Assembly: GCA_002399735.1 (NCBI GenBank)
Contig: DHEF01000014.1
Span: forward strand, 18,322-34,739
Direction of reading: 5' to 3'
DNA length: 16,418 nt
From: Chitinophagaceae bacterium UBA4857
Lineage (GTDB): Bacteria; Bacteroidota; Bacteroidia; Chitinophagales; Chitinophagaceae
The notes below the pieces were generated by a model. That model searched no databases, was not told the origin of the DNA, and saw only the letters and a program-made list of their open reading frames with translations. The translations under genes and the position numbers were made by a program. Below are positions 1-7,191 of the stretch, one piece after another. Every line of letters begins with the position of its first letter. The stretch's first letter is position 1.

Positions 1-80
1 ATGCTTCGCGTTGTTGCAGCACAGGTGAGTGACACAACAGAAGCACAATCAAGGGAGGGACGTTGGTAACAAAATAAAAA
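1..80 (+). repeat. Intergenic mosaic repeat, copy A (cut by the window edge)
   Basis: This non-coding segment aligns with the repeats at 5724-5875 and 11311-11473. It holds the block TTGTTGCAG-YACARG-TGAGTGACACAAC at 11-38, then a CAATCA-type block near 46-51. It ends with GGTAACAAAATAAAAA at 65-80, which is identical to 5860-5875. The first bases, ATGCTTCGC, match the end of the middle block in the copies at 16325-16333 and (reverse strand) near 3770, so the element probably continues to the left of the window. No reading frame here resembles a protein. It lies directly upstream of the hydrolase gene, so that gene's promoter must be in or just after it. Confidence 0.75.
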
Positions 81-139
81 GTATTTGTATACAGACGCCA
101 AAATATTCAATCTACATTTTTACATCTTAATTCTAACTT

Positions 140-967
140 ATGCCCTATTTAGAAACCGCGATTAACGGAAATAAAATTGGTTATTACGACGAAGGCAAAG
201 GCAATGTAGTGGTACTATTACATGGCTTTGGCGAAGATGCTACTATTTGGGACGAACAAATAAAAATATTACAACAAAACTATCGGGTTATTGCACCAAA
301 TTTTCCTGGGACTGCACAATCCGAGTTAATAGCGGATTTATCTATTGAAAGTATGGCAGATAGTGTACAACAACTATTACAATTGCCGGCACTTGATATT
401 TCTGCCAACAATAAAATTATTTTAATTGGTCACAGTATGGGTGGTTATGTTACCCTGGCCTTTGCAGAAAAGTATCCTGAATTATTATTGGGCTGGGGGC
501 TTTTTCATTCTACTGCAATTGCTGATAGCGATGAAAAAAAGCAGATTAGAGAAAAAGGAATTGCTTTTATTGAGAAAAATGGCCCTGTTGCCTTCATAGA
601 ATCGACGGTTGGCAACCTTTTCTCGACCAAGACGAAAAAAGTTAATCCGGGCTTAATAAAAGATTTTTTACAGCGTATGAACAACTTTTCCGGACCTTCA
701 CTCGTTTCATATTATAAGGCAATGATTAACCGTACCGACAGAACAAATGTTTTAAAAGATGCAGCGGTTCCGGTACTATTGGTGTTAGGTAAAGACGATA
801 ATGCAATACCCTATGATGATACGCTAAGGCTGGCATATATGGCCAATAAAACTTATTTTTATACCTTACAACAATCCGGACACATGGGTATGTTGGAGGA
901 ACAGAAAAAAACAAACGAAATTTTGCTGGACTTTATACAGCAATGTTTGGTAGTAAGCCCCGATTAA
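140..967 (+). CDS. Alpha/beta hydrolase fold protein
   Basis: A 275-residue cytoplasmic alpha/beta hydrolase of the esterase/lipase/haloperoxidase-like group; the substrate cannot be told from sequence. The HG oxyanion motif is at residues 28-29 (LLHGFGE). The nucleophile elbow is GHSMGG, with Ser99 as the expected catalytic serine. GKDDNAIP near 217-224 supplies the acid (Asp220 by the GxxDxxxP pattern), and SGHMGMLEE supplies His248. All three triad members are therefore present and properly spaced, and the length is normal for the fold. There is no signal peptide or membrane segment. The start at 140 is the first ATG after the upstream repeat and leads directly into the first beta strand. 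The stop codon overlaps the start of the next gene (TAATG), so the two are probably co-transcribed and translationally coupled. No clean TAnnTTTG promoter was seen; TACATTTT near 113 is the nearest. Confidence 0.9.
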   Translation: MPYLETAINGNKIGYYDEGKGNVVVLLHGFGEDATIWDEQIKILQQNYRVIAPNFPGTAQSELIADLSIESMADSVQQLLQLPALDISANNKIILIGHSMGGYVTLAFAEKYPELLLGWGLFHSTAIADSDEKKQIREKGIAFIEKNGPVAFIESTVGNLFSTKTKKVNPGLIKDFLQRMNNFSGPSLVSYYKAMINRTDRTNVLKDAAVPVLLVLGKDDNAIPYDDTLRLAYMANKTYFYTLQQSGHMGMLEEQKKTNEILLDFIQQCLVVSPD

Positions 968-3600
968 TGAAGCGAATTATTGTTTTTATATTATTACTTA
1001 TTTCTGCCACCGGTTATGCTGCGCATATAAAAGGTGGCTTTTTTACTTACGAATATTTAGGAGCTGCGGGTGCTGATTCAAGCCGCTATCGTATTACCTT
1101 AACAGTGTACATGCAATGTAACCCTAACACTAATCAGGTTGATGACCCTATTAATTTTACTTTTTTTGATGCATCTAACGTTCAAACTTTTCAGGAAAGG
1201 GTAAACCTTACCTCAAGATATGATTTAGGTAAAGTAAGGGATGAAGAATGTTTATCGGGCGATCAACGAGGGTGTTACTATACCATTGTGGTGTACACAC
1301 TAAATTCTGTTACTTTAAGAAATACGGTAGGTGGTCATACGGTATCTTACCAGCGTTGTTGCCGTATTGCAGGCGTATCTAATATTTCTAATTCAGGTGA
1401 GGTTGGGAATACATACTCTATAAGCATCCCCGGCACGGGGGTTTCGCCAACTGCCCCACGCAATAGCAGCCCCATGTTTTTGGTTAATGACACAGTGGTG
1501 GTTTGTGCGAATAGTTATTTTGAATATCCTTTCCAGGCAACAGATGCAGATGGCGATATACTAAGATATGAATTTTGTTCGGCTTGGGTAGGCGGCGGTC
1601 CCGGTGGTAACAATACCGGTAATAATTCTGCAAACGGCCCCACCCCTAATCCTGCCGCACCACCACCATATAATACAGTACCCTATGCCAGCCCCTACTC
1701 ATCTATGCAACCATTGGGTAGTGATGTAACTATTAATCCCACTACTGGTTTAATAAGCGGTGTGGCACCACCACTTACAGGACAGGGTGAGTATGTGGTT
1801 ACGGTGTGTGTAACCGAAACCAGAAACGGGATAATAATAGGACGTTCAAGAAAAGAACTTCATTTAAAAGTTGGTGCCTGCCAACCTATTAAGCCCAGGT
1901 TAGAACCTCGTTATATTACCTGCGATGGCTTAACACTTACTTTTCAAAATTTTAATACCAATCCTGATATAAGAACACTGTATTGGGATTTTGGAGATGG
2001 CACTTTTTCTACCGAACGTATACCCACGCATACCTACCCAACCCCCGGTAATTACACTTTAAAAGTTGTTGCTAACCGTGGCGAACTTTGTGCCGACTCT
2101 GTTGAAGTACCCGTAGGTGTATGGCCCGGCTTTTTTCCCGCATTTAACAGCGCAGGTATTTGTATTACAAACCCTGTAAACTTTACCGATGCCAGTACCA
2201 CCAATTATGGTGTTGTTGATTACTGGCGTTGGAATTTTGGCGATGCAACTACATTGGCCGATACATCTCGCTTACGAAACTCAAACTGGCAATATGCCGG
2301 TATTGGCCCAAAAACCGTTCAATTAATTGTAGGCAATAGTATGGGCTGTATTGATACTATAGAACGAGTAGTGACCATTATTGACAAGCCACCTATTACA
2401 TTAGCATTTAAAGACACTCTTATTTGTATACCCGATCCTATACAGTTACAGGCATCCGGTACCGGTCAGTTTAGCTGGTCTACTAACACCGGCACATTTG
2501 CCACTAACACACCTACAACAACAGTAGCACCTACTACTACTACTATGTACTATGTGGAGCTAAACGAGCAAGGTTGTATAAATAACGATTCGCTGCAGGT
2601 AAGAGTGGTATCTGAAGTAACATTAGAGCCCATGGCCGACACTGTCATTTGTCGTACCGATAATGTTCAGCTACGCGTAACATCTGATGGATTGCGTTAT
2701 AACTGGACACCGGCTGCTACCATTGCCGATCCTACCTTACAAAACCCCATTGCCCGGCCTACCGATCCAACTACAACTTACACAGTAGTAGCAACCATTG
2801 GATCCTGCTCGGCTACAGATAGAATTAATGTAACTACAATTCCCTACCCCATTGCCAATGCGGGTAACGATACAATTATATGTTATAACGAGCCGGCATA
2901 CCTTCACGGTTCACACAATGGTAACCGGTTTACATGGAGTCCGGCTGCTTCGTTGTTAAACAGTGGCTCTCTAAATCCGGTGGCTTATCCTCCACGCACA
3001 ATGGAGTATGTGTTATCATCATGGGACGATTTGGGTTGTCCTAAACCCGGCCGCGATACCGTATTGGTAACCGTGTTACCCAAAATTATTCCTTATGCAG
3101 GTAACGATACCGCAGTTGTGGTTAACCAGCCATTGCAATTATTGGCTACCGGTGGCAGCAGTTATGTATGGTCGCCTGCAACGGGTCTAAACAATCCAAA
3201 TATAGCCGATCCCATTGGTCGCTATCCCGCCAGTATTGATAGTATACGCTACAAAGTATTGGTGTATAATGAAGCCGGCTGTTACGATTCAACATCGGTT
3301 AAAGTAACGGTATTTAAAACCAATCCATATGTGTTTGTACCCACAGGCTTTACACCTAATGGTGACGGACTAAATGATGTACTTAAACCTATTGCCGTTG
3401 GTGTACAGGAAATAAAACATTTTCGTGTGTTTAACCGCTGGGGGCAACTTGTTTTTGCAACACAGGTAAATGGTCATGGTTGGGATGGACGCATTAACGG
3501 AACCCTACAAGCAACCAATGTATACGTATGGATGGTTGATGCGATTGATTATACCGGACAGAAAATTTTTCTGAAAGGAACTTCTACATTAATACGATAA
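967..3600 (+). CDS. Secreted PKD/Ig-like repeat protein with T9SS type B (gliding motility-associated) C-terminal domain
   Basis: An 877-residue exported protein. I chose the ATG at 967 over one 24 bases upstream because it opens a classical signal peptide (MKRIIVFILLLISATGYA, cleavage around residues 18-20) and forms TAATG with the preceding stop. The mature N-terminus, HIKGGFFTYEYLG, resembles the THIVGGE-type start seen in many Bacteroidota PKD proteins. Two PKD-like domains follow: WDFGDGTFS with a HTYPTPGNYT strand near 325-395, and a divergent WNFGDAT domain near 410-480. Next come about four Ig-like repeats of 75-90 residues (DT-IC... W-P/S-A... NP-A-P), roughly 480-785, including two AGNDT starts. 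The last ~90 residues, from VPTGFTPNGDGLND (about 791) through FNRWGQLVF and GWDGR to the end, match the gliding motility-associated C-terminal domain, a sorting signal for type IX secretion. The product is probably displayed on the surface or released, with an adhesive or structural role. No catalytic domain is visible. Confidence 0.9.
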   Translation: MKRIIVFILLLISATGYAAHIKGGFFTYEYLGAAGADSSRYRITLTVYMQCNPNTNQVDDPINFTFFDASNVQTFQERVNLTSRYDLGKVRDEECLSGDQRGCYYTIVVYTLNSVTLRNTVGGHTVSYQRCCRIAGVSNISNSGEVGNTYSISIPGTGVSPTAPRNSSPMFLVNDTVVVCANSYFEYPFQATDADGDILRYEFCSAWVGGGPGGNNTGNNSANGPTPNPAAPPPYNTVPYASPYSSMQPLGSDVTINPTTGLISGVAPPLTGQGEYVVTVCVTETRNGIIIGRSRKELHLKVGACQPIKPRLEPRYITCDGLTLTFQNFNTNPDIRTLYWDFGDGTFSTERIPTHTYPTPGNYTLKVVANRGELCADSVEVPVGVWPGFFPAFNSAGICITNPVNFTDASTTNYGVVDYWRWNFGDATTLADTSRLRNSNWQYAGIGPKTVQLIVGNSMGCIDTIERVVTIIDKPPITLAFKDTLICIPDPIQLQASGTGQFSWSTNTGTFATNTPTTTVAPTTTTMYYVELNEQGCINNDSLQVRVVSEVTLEPMADTVICRTDNVQLRVTSDGLRYNWTPAATIADPTLQNPIARPTDPTTTYTVVATIGSCSATDRINVTTIPYPIANAGNDTIICYNEPAYLHGSHNGNRFTWSPAASLLNSGSLNPVAYPPRTMEYVLSSWDDLGCPKPGRDTVLVTVLPKIIPYAGNDTAVVVNQPLQLLATGGSSYVWSPATGLNNPNIADPIGRYPASIDSIRYKVLVYNEAGCYDSTSVKVTVFKTNPYVFVPTGFTPNGDGLNDVLKPIAVGVQEIKHFRVFNRWGQLVFATQVNGHGWDGRINGTLQATNVYVWMVDAIDYTGQKIFLKGTSTLIR

Positions 3601-3648
3601 AAATATTTTTGTTATCATCGTCCCTCCCCTGACTGAGGCCTCTCCAAA

Positions 3649-3665
3649 CCCCTCCGAAGGAGGGG
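3649..3665. repeat. CCCCTCC-GAA-GGAGGGG perfect hairpin
   Basis: A perfect 7-bp inverted repeat with a 3-base loop (arms 3649-3655 and 3659-3665), preceded by a C/T-rich run starting near 3621. It lies 49 bases after the stop of the T9SS substrate gene and could end or stabilise that transcript, but no T-tract follows on either strand, so it does not fit a standard intrinsic terminator. Similar C-rich palindromes are common between genes in Bacteroidota, so I list it as a repeat. It opens a 723-base gene-free stretch (3601-4323). Confidence 0.6.
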
Positions 3666-3719
3666 CTAAGTAAAAACTTTATACTAATGAATAAGTTTTG
3701 TTAATAAGCAGTGGTGCTA

Positions 3720-3945
3720 CTATCATCGCCTGTTGCGTCGCACTCTTGTACTGCATCAAAGCAAAGCATCAATGAGGCGAATCCAATAACTAATATCGAA
3801 TTAATTCTATTGTACAATATGCAGTACTCCGTATTTTAATCGGAGAAACCTGCGTAAGCCCCGACATTTGTCGTGGGTAACATTACTCACCACTGTGCAA
3901 GGCAAAACGCTATTCATCGGCGGTAAGTCCGGTAATGCTATTCAA
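3720..3945 (-). repeat. Intergenic mosaic repeat, copy B (composite, reverse orientation)
   Basis: Read on the minus strand, this segment carries blocks found in the other copies. Positions 3912-3935 match 16335-16358 (24 bases, 2 mismatches). Positions 3877-3892 match 16398-16413 (1 mismatch). Positions 3781-3812 match 16282-16313 (32 bases, 3 mismatches). Positions 3732-3755 match 11332-11355 exactly (24 bases). Compared with copy E at the right edge, the ACCGCCGATGAAT block lies before, not after, the CAATAGAATT block. Two small hairpins lie inside: CTCCG/CGGAG at 3827-3831 and 3841-3845, and CGACA/TGTCG at 3862-3866 and 3869-3873. It does not code for a convincing protein. Confidence 0.8.
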
Positions 3946-4000
3946 CGTAATACCAGTCATCTTTTTTATCTACTGTCCTTCTTATTTAAAATTATAATTC

Positions 4001-4050
4001 GGCTGAAGCCTGTTACACAATTACGCTACCCGGGGCTAAAGCCACGGGCT
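4001..4050. repeat. REP-like pair of short palindromes
   Basis: A short palindrome GGCTGAAGCC (4001-4010) is followed 18 bases later by an imperfect hairpin. Its arms are CCCGGGGCT (4029-4037) and AGCCACGGG (4040-4048), with one internal mismatch. Two GC-rich palindromes with GGCT/AGCC cores, close together in AT-rich intergenic DNA, are the usual look of REP elements moved by RAYT (TnpA_REP) transposases. No transposase gene lies in the window, so the assignment is by resemblance only. Confidence 0.5.
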
Positions 4051-4154
4051 ATTAAAAAACAACATACACACCCACCAAAACCATTCTACAATAACAAAGT
4101 TTTGAACTTTACCATTTTTATACTTCTTCAACCTTACAAACCTATTGCACCGTC

Positions 4155-4259
4155 CATTATTCATGATTCATAACTAATCATTCATCATTAAAAAAAGAAC
4201 ATTGAAACATTGTGACTTTTTGCTCACCATTCATAAATCATAATTCCTAATTCATCACC
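4155..4259. repeat. Degenerate ATTCAT/AATCAT arrays
   Basis: Two blocks (4155-4190 and 4226-4259) are built from loosely repeated ATTCAT, AATCAT and TAATTC units, separated by a short AT-rich spacer with ACATTGAAACATTG. A related array (GTTCAT-AGTTAATA) lies at the same relative place upstream of pheT. The unit is too degenerate for a fixed period. The function is unknown; it may be simple-sequence drift upstream of promoters. Confidence 0.5.
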
Positions 4260-4294
4260 ATCCTTAACATTTGCAAATCTGGAACCTCTTAAAC

Positions 4295-4318
4295 TTTGAA
4301 ACTTCCCTCCTACCTTTG
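4295..4318 (+). promoter_or_regulatory. Probable promoter of corA (TACCTTTG)
   Basis: TACCTTTG at 4311-4318 fits the Bacteroidota -7 consensus TAnnTTTG. The closest TTTG, at 4295-4298, is only 12 bases upstream, shorter than the usual 17-23, so the -33 half is weak. The start codon at 4324 lies 5 bases after the -7 box, which would give a leaderless or nearly leaderless mRNA if this promoter is used. Confidence 0.45.
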
Positions 4319-4323
4319 TTAGT

Positions 4324-5262
4324 ATGATACAATTATTTAAAAACATTGATCAGCAAACCGTAGAGGTTGATAAAGCCGGCGAAGCGGTTTGGGTAAACTT
4401 ATTGCCGCCGTTAAAACAGGAGGAGTTTGCCGAATTATCGGATACGCTGGATATACCCATCGACTTCTTAACCGACTCTTTGGATATAGACGAACGTAGC
4501 CGTTTTGAGGAAGAAGATAAAGTGAAACTGATTGTTATTAAAACCCCTACCGAAAACCATTCGTTTAACGAAAGTGATGCCTATTATATAACTATACCTA
4601 TTTGTATTATACTTACCCACTCGCAAATTGTAACCGTAAACTCATTTGAAAATCCTGCTATAAAAAAATTTCTGGATACTTTTCAAAACCGCCAGCCCGA
4701 TAAAAAGAGTATGATGGTATTGAAAATTATTGAAAAGATTGTACAGAATTTTTTGGAGTACCTGAAACAAATTAACCAACAGCGTAATATACTGGAACAA
4801 AAACTATATGCCTCCAGCGAAAACGAACAGCTTTTACAGTTAATGCGTATACAAAAAAGCCTGGTATATTTTGTTACAGCACTTCGTTCAAACGAATTGT
4901 TGATGATGAAACTGCAACGCACCAATTTTTTACAACTTAACGATGAGGAAAAAGAATACCTGGATGACTTAATTGTAGATAACTCGCAGGCATTGGAGAT
5001 GGCTAATATTTATGCAAATATTTTAGCCAGTACATTAGATGCGTTTGCCAGCATCATAGCCAATAACCAAAATCAGGTTTTACGTCGTTTATCTGTTATT
5101 ACCATTGTACTTAGCCTTCCTGTATTAATAGCCAGTATTTTTGGTATGAACGTGCCCAATGGTTTTGAACAATCGGGTTATGCGTTCTATATTGTAGTAC
5201 TATTATCGTTAGGCATAGCCTTAACCATTGGCTGGCTGTTTTTACGCAAAAAAATATTTTAA
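4324..5262 (+). CDS. corA: CorA family magnesium/divalent cation transporter
   Basis: A 312-residue inner-membrane channel of the CorA (MIT) superfamily, which takes up Mg2+ or, in some members, Co2+, Ni2+ or other divalent ions. The N-terminal two thirds form the soluble alpha/beta domain and the long helix leading to the membrane. The C-terminus has the two expected membrane helices (about 254-273 and 287-307). The signature GMN is at 274-276 (FGMNVPNG) in the loop between them, and the basic tail (RKKIF) sits at the very end. The length matches the family. The ATG at 4324 follows a TAnnTTTG box closely. The gene is followed after 3 bases by a Nudix gene, so the two probably form an operon. 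Confidence 0.93.
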   Translation: MIQLFKNIDQQTVEVDKAGEAVWVNLLPPLKQEEFAELSDTLDIPIDFLTDSLDIDERSRFEEEDKVKLIVIKTPTENHSFNESDAYYITIPICIILTHSQIVTVNSFENPAIKKFLDTFQNRQPDKKSMMVLKIIEKIVQNFLEYLKQINQQRNILEQKLYASSENEQLLQLMRIQKSLVYFVTALRSNELLMMKLQRTNFLQLNDEEKEYLDDLIVDNSQALEMANIYANILASTLDAFASIIANNQNQVLRRLSVITIVLSLPVLIASIFGMNVPNGFEQSGYAFYIVVLLSLGIALTIGWLFLRKKIF

Positions 5263-5265
5263 CCG

Positions 5266-5739
5266 GTGGCAAATTTTAATGTAAGGGTTTACGGCTTATT
5301 AATAAATGAACAACAACAGGTATTGGTAAGCGATGAATATATACGAGGTGGTTATTACACCAAATTTCCCGGTGGCGGACTGGAGTTTGGAGAAGGCACA
5401 CGTGACTGTCTGGTTAGAGAATTTATGGAGGAAATGAATCTTACTGTACGTGTTAAAGATCATATTTACACTACCGACTTTTTTCAAATGTCAGCCTTTA
5501 AACCTACTGACCAAATTATCTCAATTTATTACACCGTAGAAGCATTGGAAGCCATAACTGTTCCGTTAAGAGATACACCTTTTACTTTTGATGAAGAGCA
5601 ACTCTTAGCATATGAAACCCGCAAAGAAATTGAATCCTTTCGTTTTATTGACTGGGATAATTTTTCATCATCCTCTGTTACTTTGCCCATTGATAAAGTT
5701 GTGGCAGATTTAGTAAAGAATAGGCAATTTGACAATTAG
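5266..5739 (+). CDS. Nudix hydrolase
   Basis: A 157-residue Nudix (MutT-type) hydrolase, expected to cleave a nucleoside diphosphate linked to another group; the substrate is not predictable. The Nudix box runs from Gly37 to Leu59: G-x5-E43-x7-R51-E52-F-x-E55-E56-x-N58-L. All metal-binding glutamates are present, but the usual Gly before the last hydrophobic residue is Asn58. The preceding YYTKFPGGGLEFGE is typical. The start is GTG at 5266, 3 bases after the corA stop, and gives the expected first beta strand; no ATG serves as well. The last codons and the TAG stop fall inside an intergenic repeat (from about 5724), so the C-terminal RQFDN may be repeat-derived. Confidence 0.9.
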   Translation: MANFNVRVYGLLINEQQQVLVSDEYIRGGYYTKFPGGGLEFGEGTRDCLVREFMEEMNLTVRVKDHIYTTDFFQMSAFKPTDQIISIYYTVEALEAITVPLRDTPFTFDEEQLLAYETRKEIESFRFIDWDNFSSSSVTLPIDKVVADLVKNRQFDN

Positions 5740-5875
5740 TTAATTCGAAAATTTACCAATGAGGTTTTCCGATGAAATAGGAACCTTGCATAATGCCCAA
5801 TAGAATTGTTGCAGTACAAGTGAGTGACACAACCAAAGTTCAATCAGGGATATGCAGCTGGTAACAAAATAAAAA
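5724..5875 (+). repeat. Intergenic mosaic repeat, copy C
   Basis: This copy fills nearly all of the gap between the convergent Nudix and deoxynucleoside kinase genes. Its left part, from CAATTTG at 5725 and AATGAGGTTTTC at 5758-5769, matches the right-edge copy (16208 and 16241) with identical spacing. The segment 5792-5820, starting AATGCCCAATAGAATTG, is identical over 29 bases to 11314-11342. Next come TGAGTGACACAAC as in copy A, a CAATCAGGG-TAT-CAGC block shared with copy D, and GGTAACAAAATAAAAA (5860-5875), identical to 65-80. It lacks the roughly 45-base middle block present in copies B and E. It is non-coding except for overlap with the last Nudix codons. Confidence 0.85.
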
Positions 5876-5885
5876 ACACCTACTT

Positions 5886-6518
5886 TTAAGGCAGCGTTAC
5901 ATAATGTTGGCCATCTTCATAATCACGTTCCAGCGCTTCTATAACTACCTGTATATGTTTTGGATTACCCAAAAAATCGGCATTGGAGGCATCCACAAAA
6001 ATTGTTTTCAGGTTTTGTTGTTTAATATAACTGGTATAGGTTTCCTGTATGCTAAACAGGTATTCGTCGGGAATATTTTGCTCGTAACTGCGATTGCGTT
6101 TTTTAATGTTCGCCTGTAACTTTTTTACCGGCGCATGCAGGTAAACTAAAATATCGGGCTTTATTAGTTGCTGGTGAATAATATCGAACAGGCGTTGATA
6201 CAGCCTGAACTCATCATCGGGTAAATTTACTTTTGCAAACAGTAAACATTTTGTAAACAAATAATCGGATATGGTTATTTGCTGAAACATATCTTTTTGC
6301 TGCAGTAAATCTTTCAACTGTTTAAACCTTTCGGCCATAAAAAATAACTCCAACGGAAAAGCATACTGGCCGGGATTTTCGTAAAATTTAGGCAGAAAAG
6401 GATTGTCGGCAAACTCCTCAAGAATAAGCCGCGTATTGTAATGTTTGGACAATAAATGCGACAAAGTGGTTTTGCCGGCACCAATATTTCCTTCTATGGT
6501 AATAAAACTATGATTCAT
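5886..6518 (-). CDS. Deoxynucleoside kinase (dNK/dGK family)
   Basis: A 210-residue cytoplasmic kinase that phosphorylates deoxynucleosides in the salvage pathway; family members prefer deoxyadenosine, deoxyguanosine or others, and preference cannot be read here. The P-loop is GNIGAGKTT at 10-18. LEEFADNPFLPKFYE (34-47) contains the conserved Glu expected to act as base. Further family motifs are FPLELFFMAERF (54-65) and ISDYLF (83-88). FRLYQRLFD (104-112) and the arginine-rich lid KKRNRSYEQ (139-147) complete the family pattern. The length is typical for bacterial members. The ATG at 6518 sits immediately before the first beta strand. It lies 91 bases downstream of folK on the same strand and may be co-transcribed with it. 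Confidence 0.9.
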   Translation of the reverse strand: MNHSFITIEGNIGAGKTTLSHLLSKHYNTRLILEEFADNPFLPKFYENPGQYAFPLELFFMAERFKQLKDLLQQKDMFQQITISDYLFTKCLLFAKVNLPDDEFRLYQRLFDIIHQQLIKPDILVYLHAPVKKLQANIKKRNRSYEQNIPDEYLFSIQETYTSYIKQQNLKTIFVDASNADFLGNPKHIQVVIEALERDYEDGQHYVTLP

Positions 6519-6609
6519 GTAGAAACGCCTGTTACATGCAGCAACAAATCTGGCGCAATGTAGTTTAAATTATACGCAACTTAAAACTGTAATAAAGGTT
6601 GTGGAAAAA

Positions 6610-7095
6610 TCAATTATACTTTGTTACAGCCAAGGTATCGGAACAATCTGCTAAAAGTTGTGTTACCGTTTTTTGTAAAACAGGGTGTCTAAAATCAGGC
6701 GCAATTTCCTGCAAAGGAACCAATACAAAACGGCGCTGTTGCATGTAAGGATGGGGAATTATTAAGTTTTTTGTTTGAATAACCTGTTGGTTAAAAAAAA
6801 TAATATCAATATCAATTACGCGGGGACCAAATTTTTCGGCCCTTATGCGGCCTATATTCTCCTCCACGGCCAGTAATTTTTTTAATACAGTAGCGGCAGT
6901 GTAATGGGTGCTTATTTGTAAAGCCTGGTTTAAAAAAGCAGGCTGGTTGGTATTACCCCAGGCGGCAGTCTCATACAAGCCCGACTGGGCCTGCAAATTG
7001 CCTTTTGTCGACTCGATAATTTGGGTAATAGCATAGGTAAGATTTTGCTCCCGGTTGCCTAAATTACCACCAATCAATAAATAAGCTATATTCAT
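6610..7095 (-). CDS. folK: 2-amino-4-hydroxy-6-hydroxymethyldihydropteridine pyrophosphokinase (HPPK)
   Basis: A 161-residue enzyme of folate synthesis that transfers pyrophosphate from ATP to 6-hydroxymethyl-7,8-dihydropterin. Family motifs occur in order: LLIGGNLGNRE (6-16), QPAFLNQALQIST (51-63), and EENIGRIRAEKFGPRVIDIDI (78-98). The last includes the GPR motif and the Mg2+-binding Asp95 and Asp97; IPHPYMQQRRFVLVPL (113-128) follows. The reading frame is open 28 codons further upstream, but I chose the ATG at 7095: it leads straight into the first strand, gives the usual ~160-residue length, and follows AACAGGT. Upstream starts would add a peptide unlike HPPK. It is divergent from sppA across 96 bases. 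Confidence 0.93.
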   Translation of the reverse strand: MNIAYLLIGGNLGNREQNLTYAITQIIESTKGNLQAQSGLYETAAWGNTNQPAFLNQALQISTHYTAATVLKKLLAVEENIGRIRAEKFGPRVIDIDIIFFNQQVIQTKNLIIPHPYMQQRRFVLVPLQEIAPDFRHPVLQKTVTQLLADCSDTLAVTKYN

Positions 7096-7128
7096 ACCTG
7101 TTAACATGGCTTTAGTGCCAAATATCAC

Positions 7129-7136
7129 TATTTTTG
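7129..7136 (+). promoter_or_regulatory. Possible -7 element for sppA (TATTTTTG)
   Basis: TATTTTTG fits TAnnTTTG and would place the transcript start roughly 45-50 bases before the sppA ATG. The matching -33 element is poor (TTTAG near 7111), so support is moderate. Confidence 0.35.
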
Positions 7137-7191
7137 GAAGTAACCCAAAATTGAAATAAAAAATTTGTGCTCGGCTCATTAAAATTGAAAC

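Noticed and set aside
3868..4173. Open frame of 101 codons on the plus strand in the gap before corA
   Set aside because: It begins with TTG inside repeat copy B and runs through the REP-like palindromes and AT-rich DNA. The composition is unlike a protein and there is no recognisable motif.
3601..4323. tRNA or other standard RNA gene in the largest gap
   Set aside because: I found no cloverleaf-like arms or anticodon loop; the visible structures are short repeat hairpins.
7096..7179. 28-codon N-terminal extension of folK
   Set aside because: The family begins at MNIAYLLIGG; the extension has no HPPK similarity and covers the divergent promoter region.
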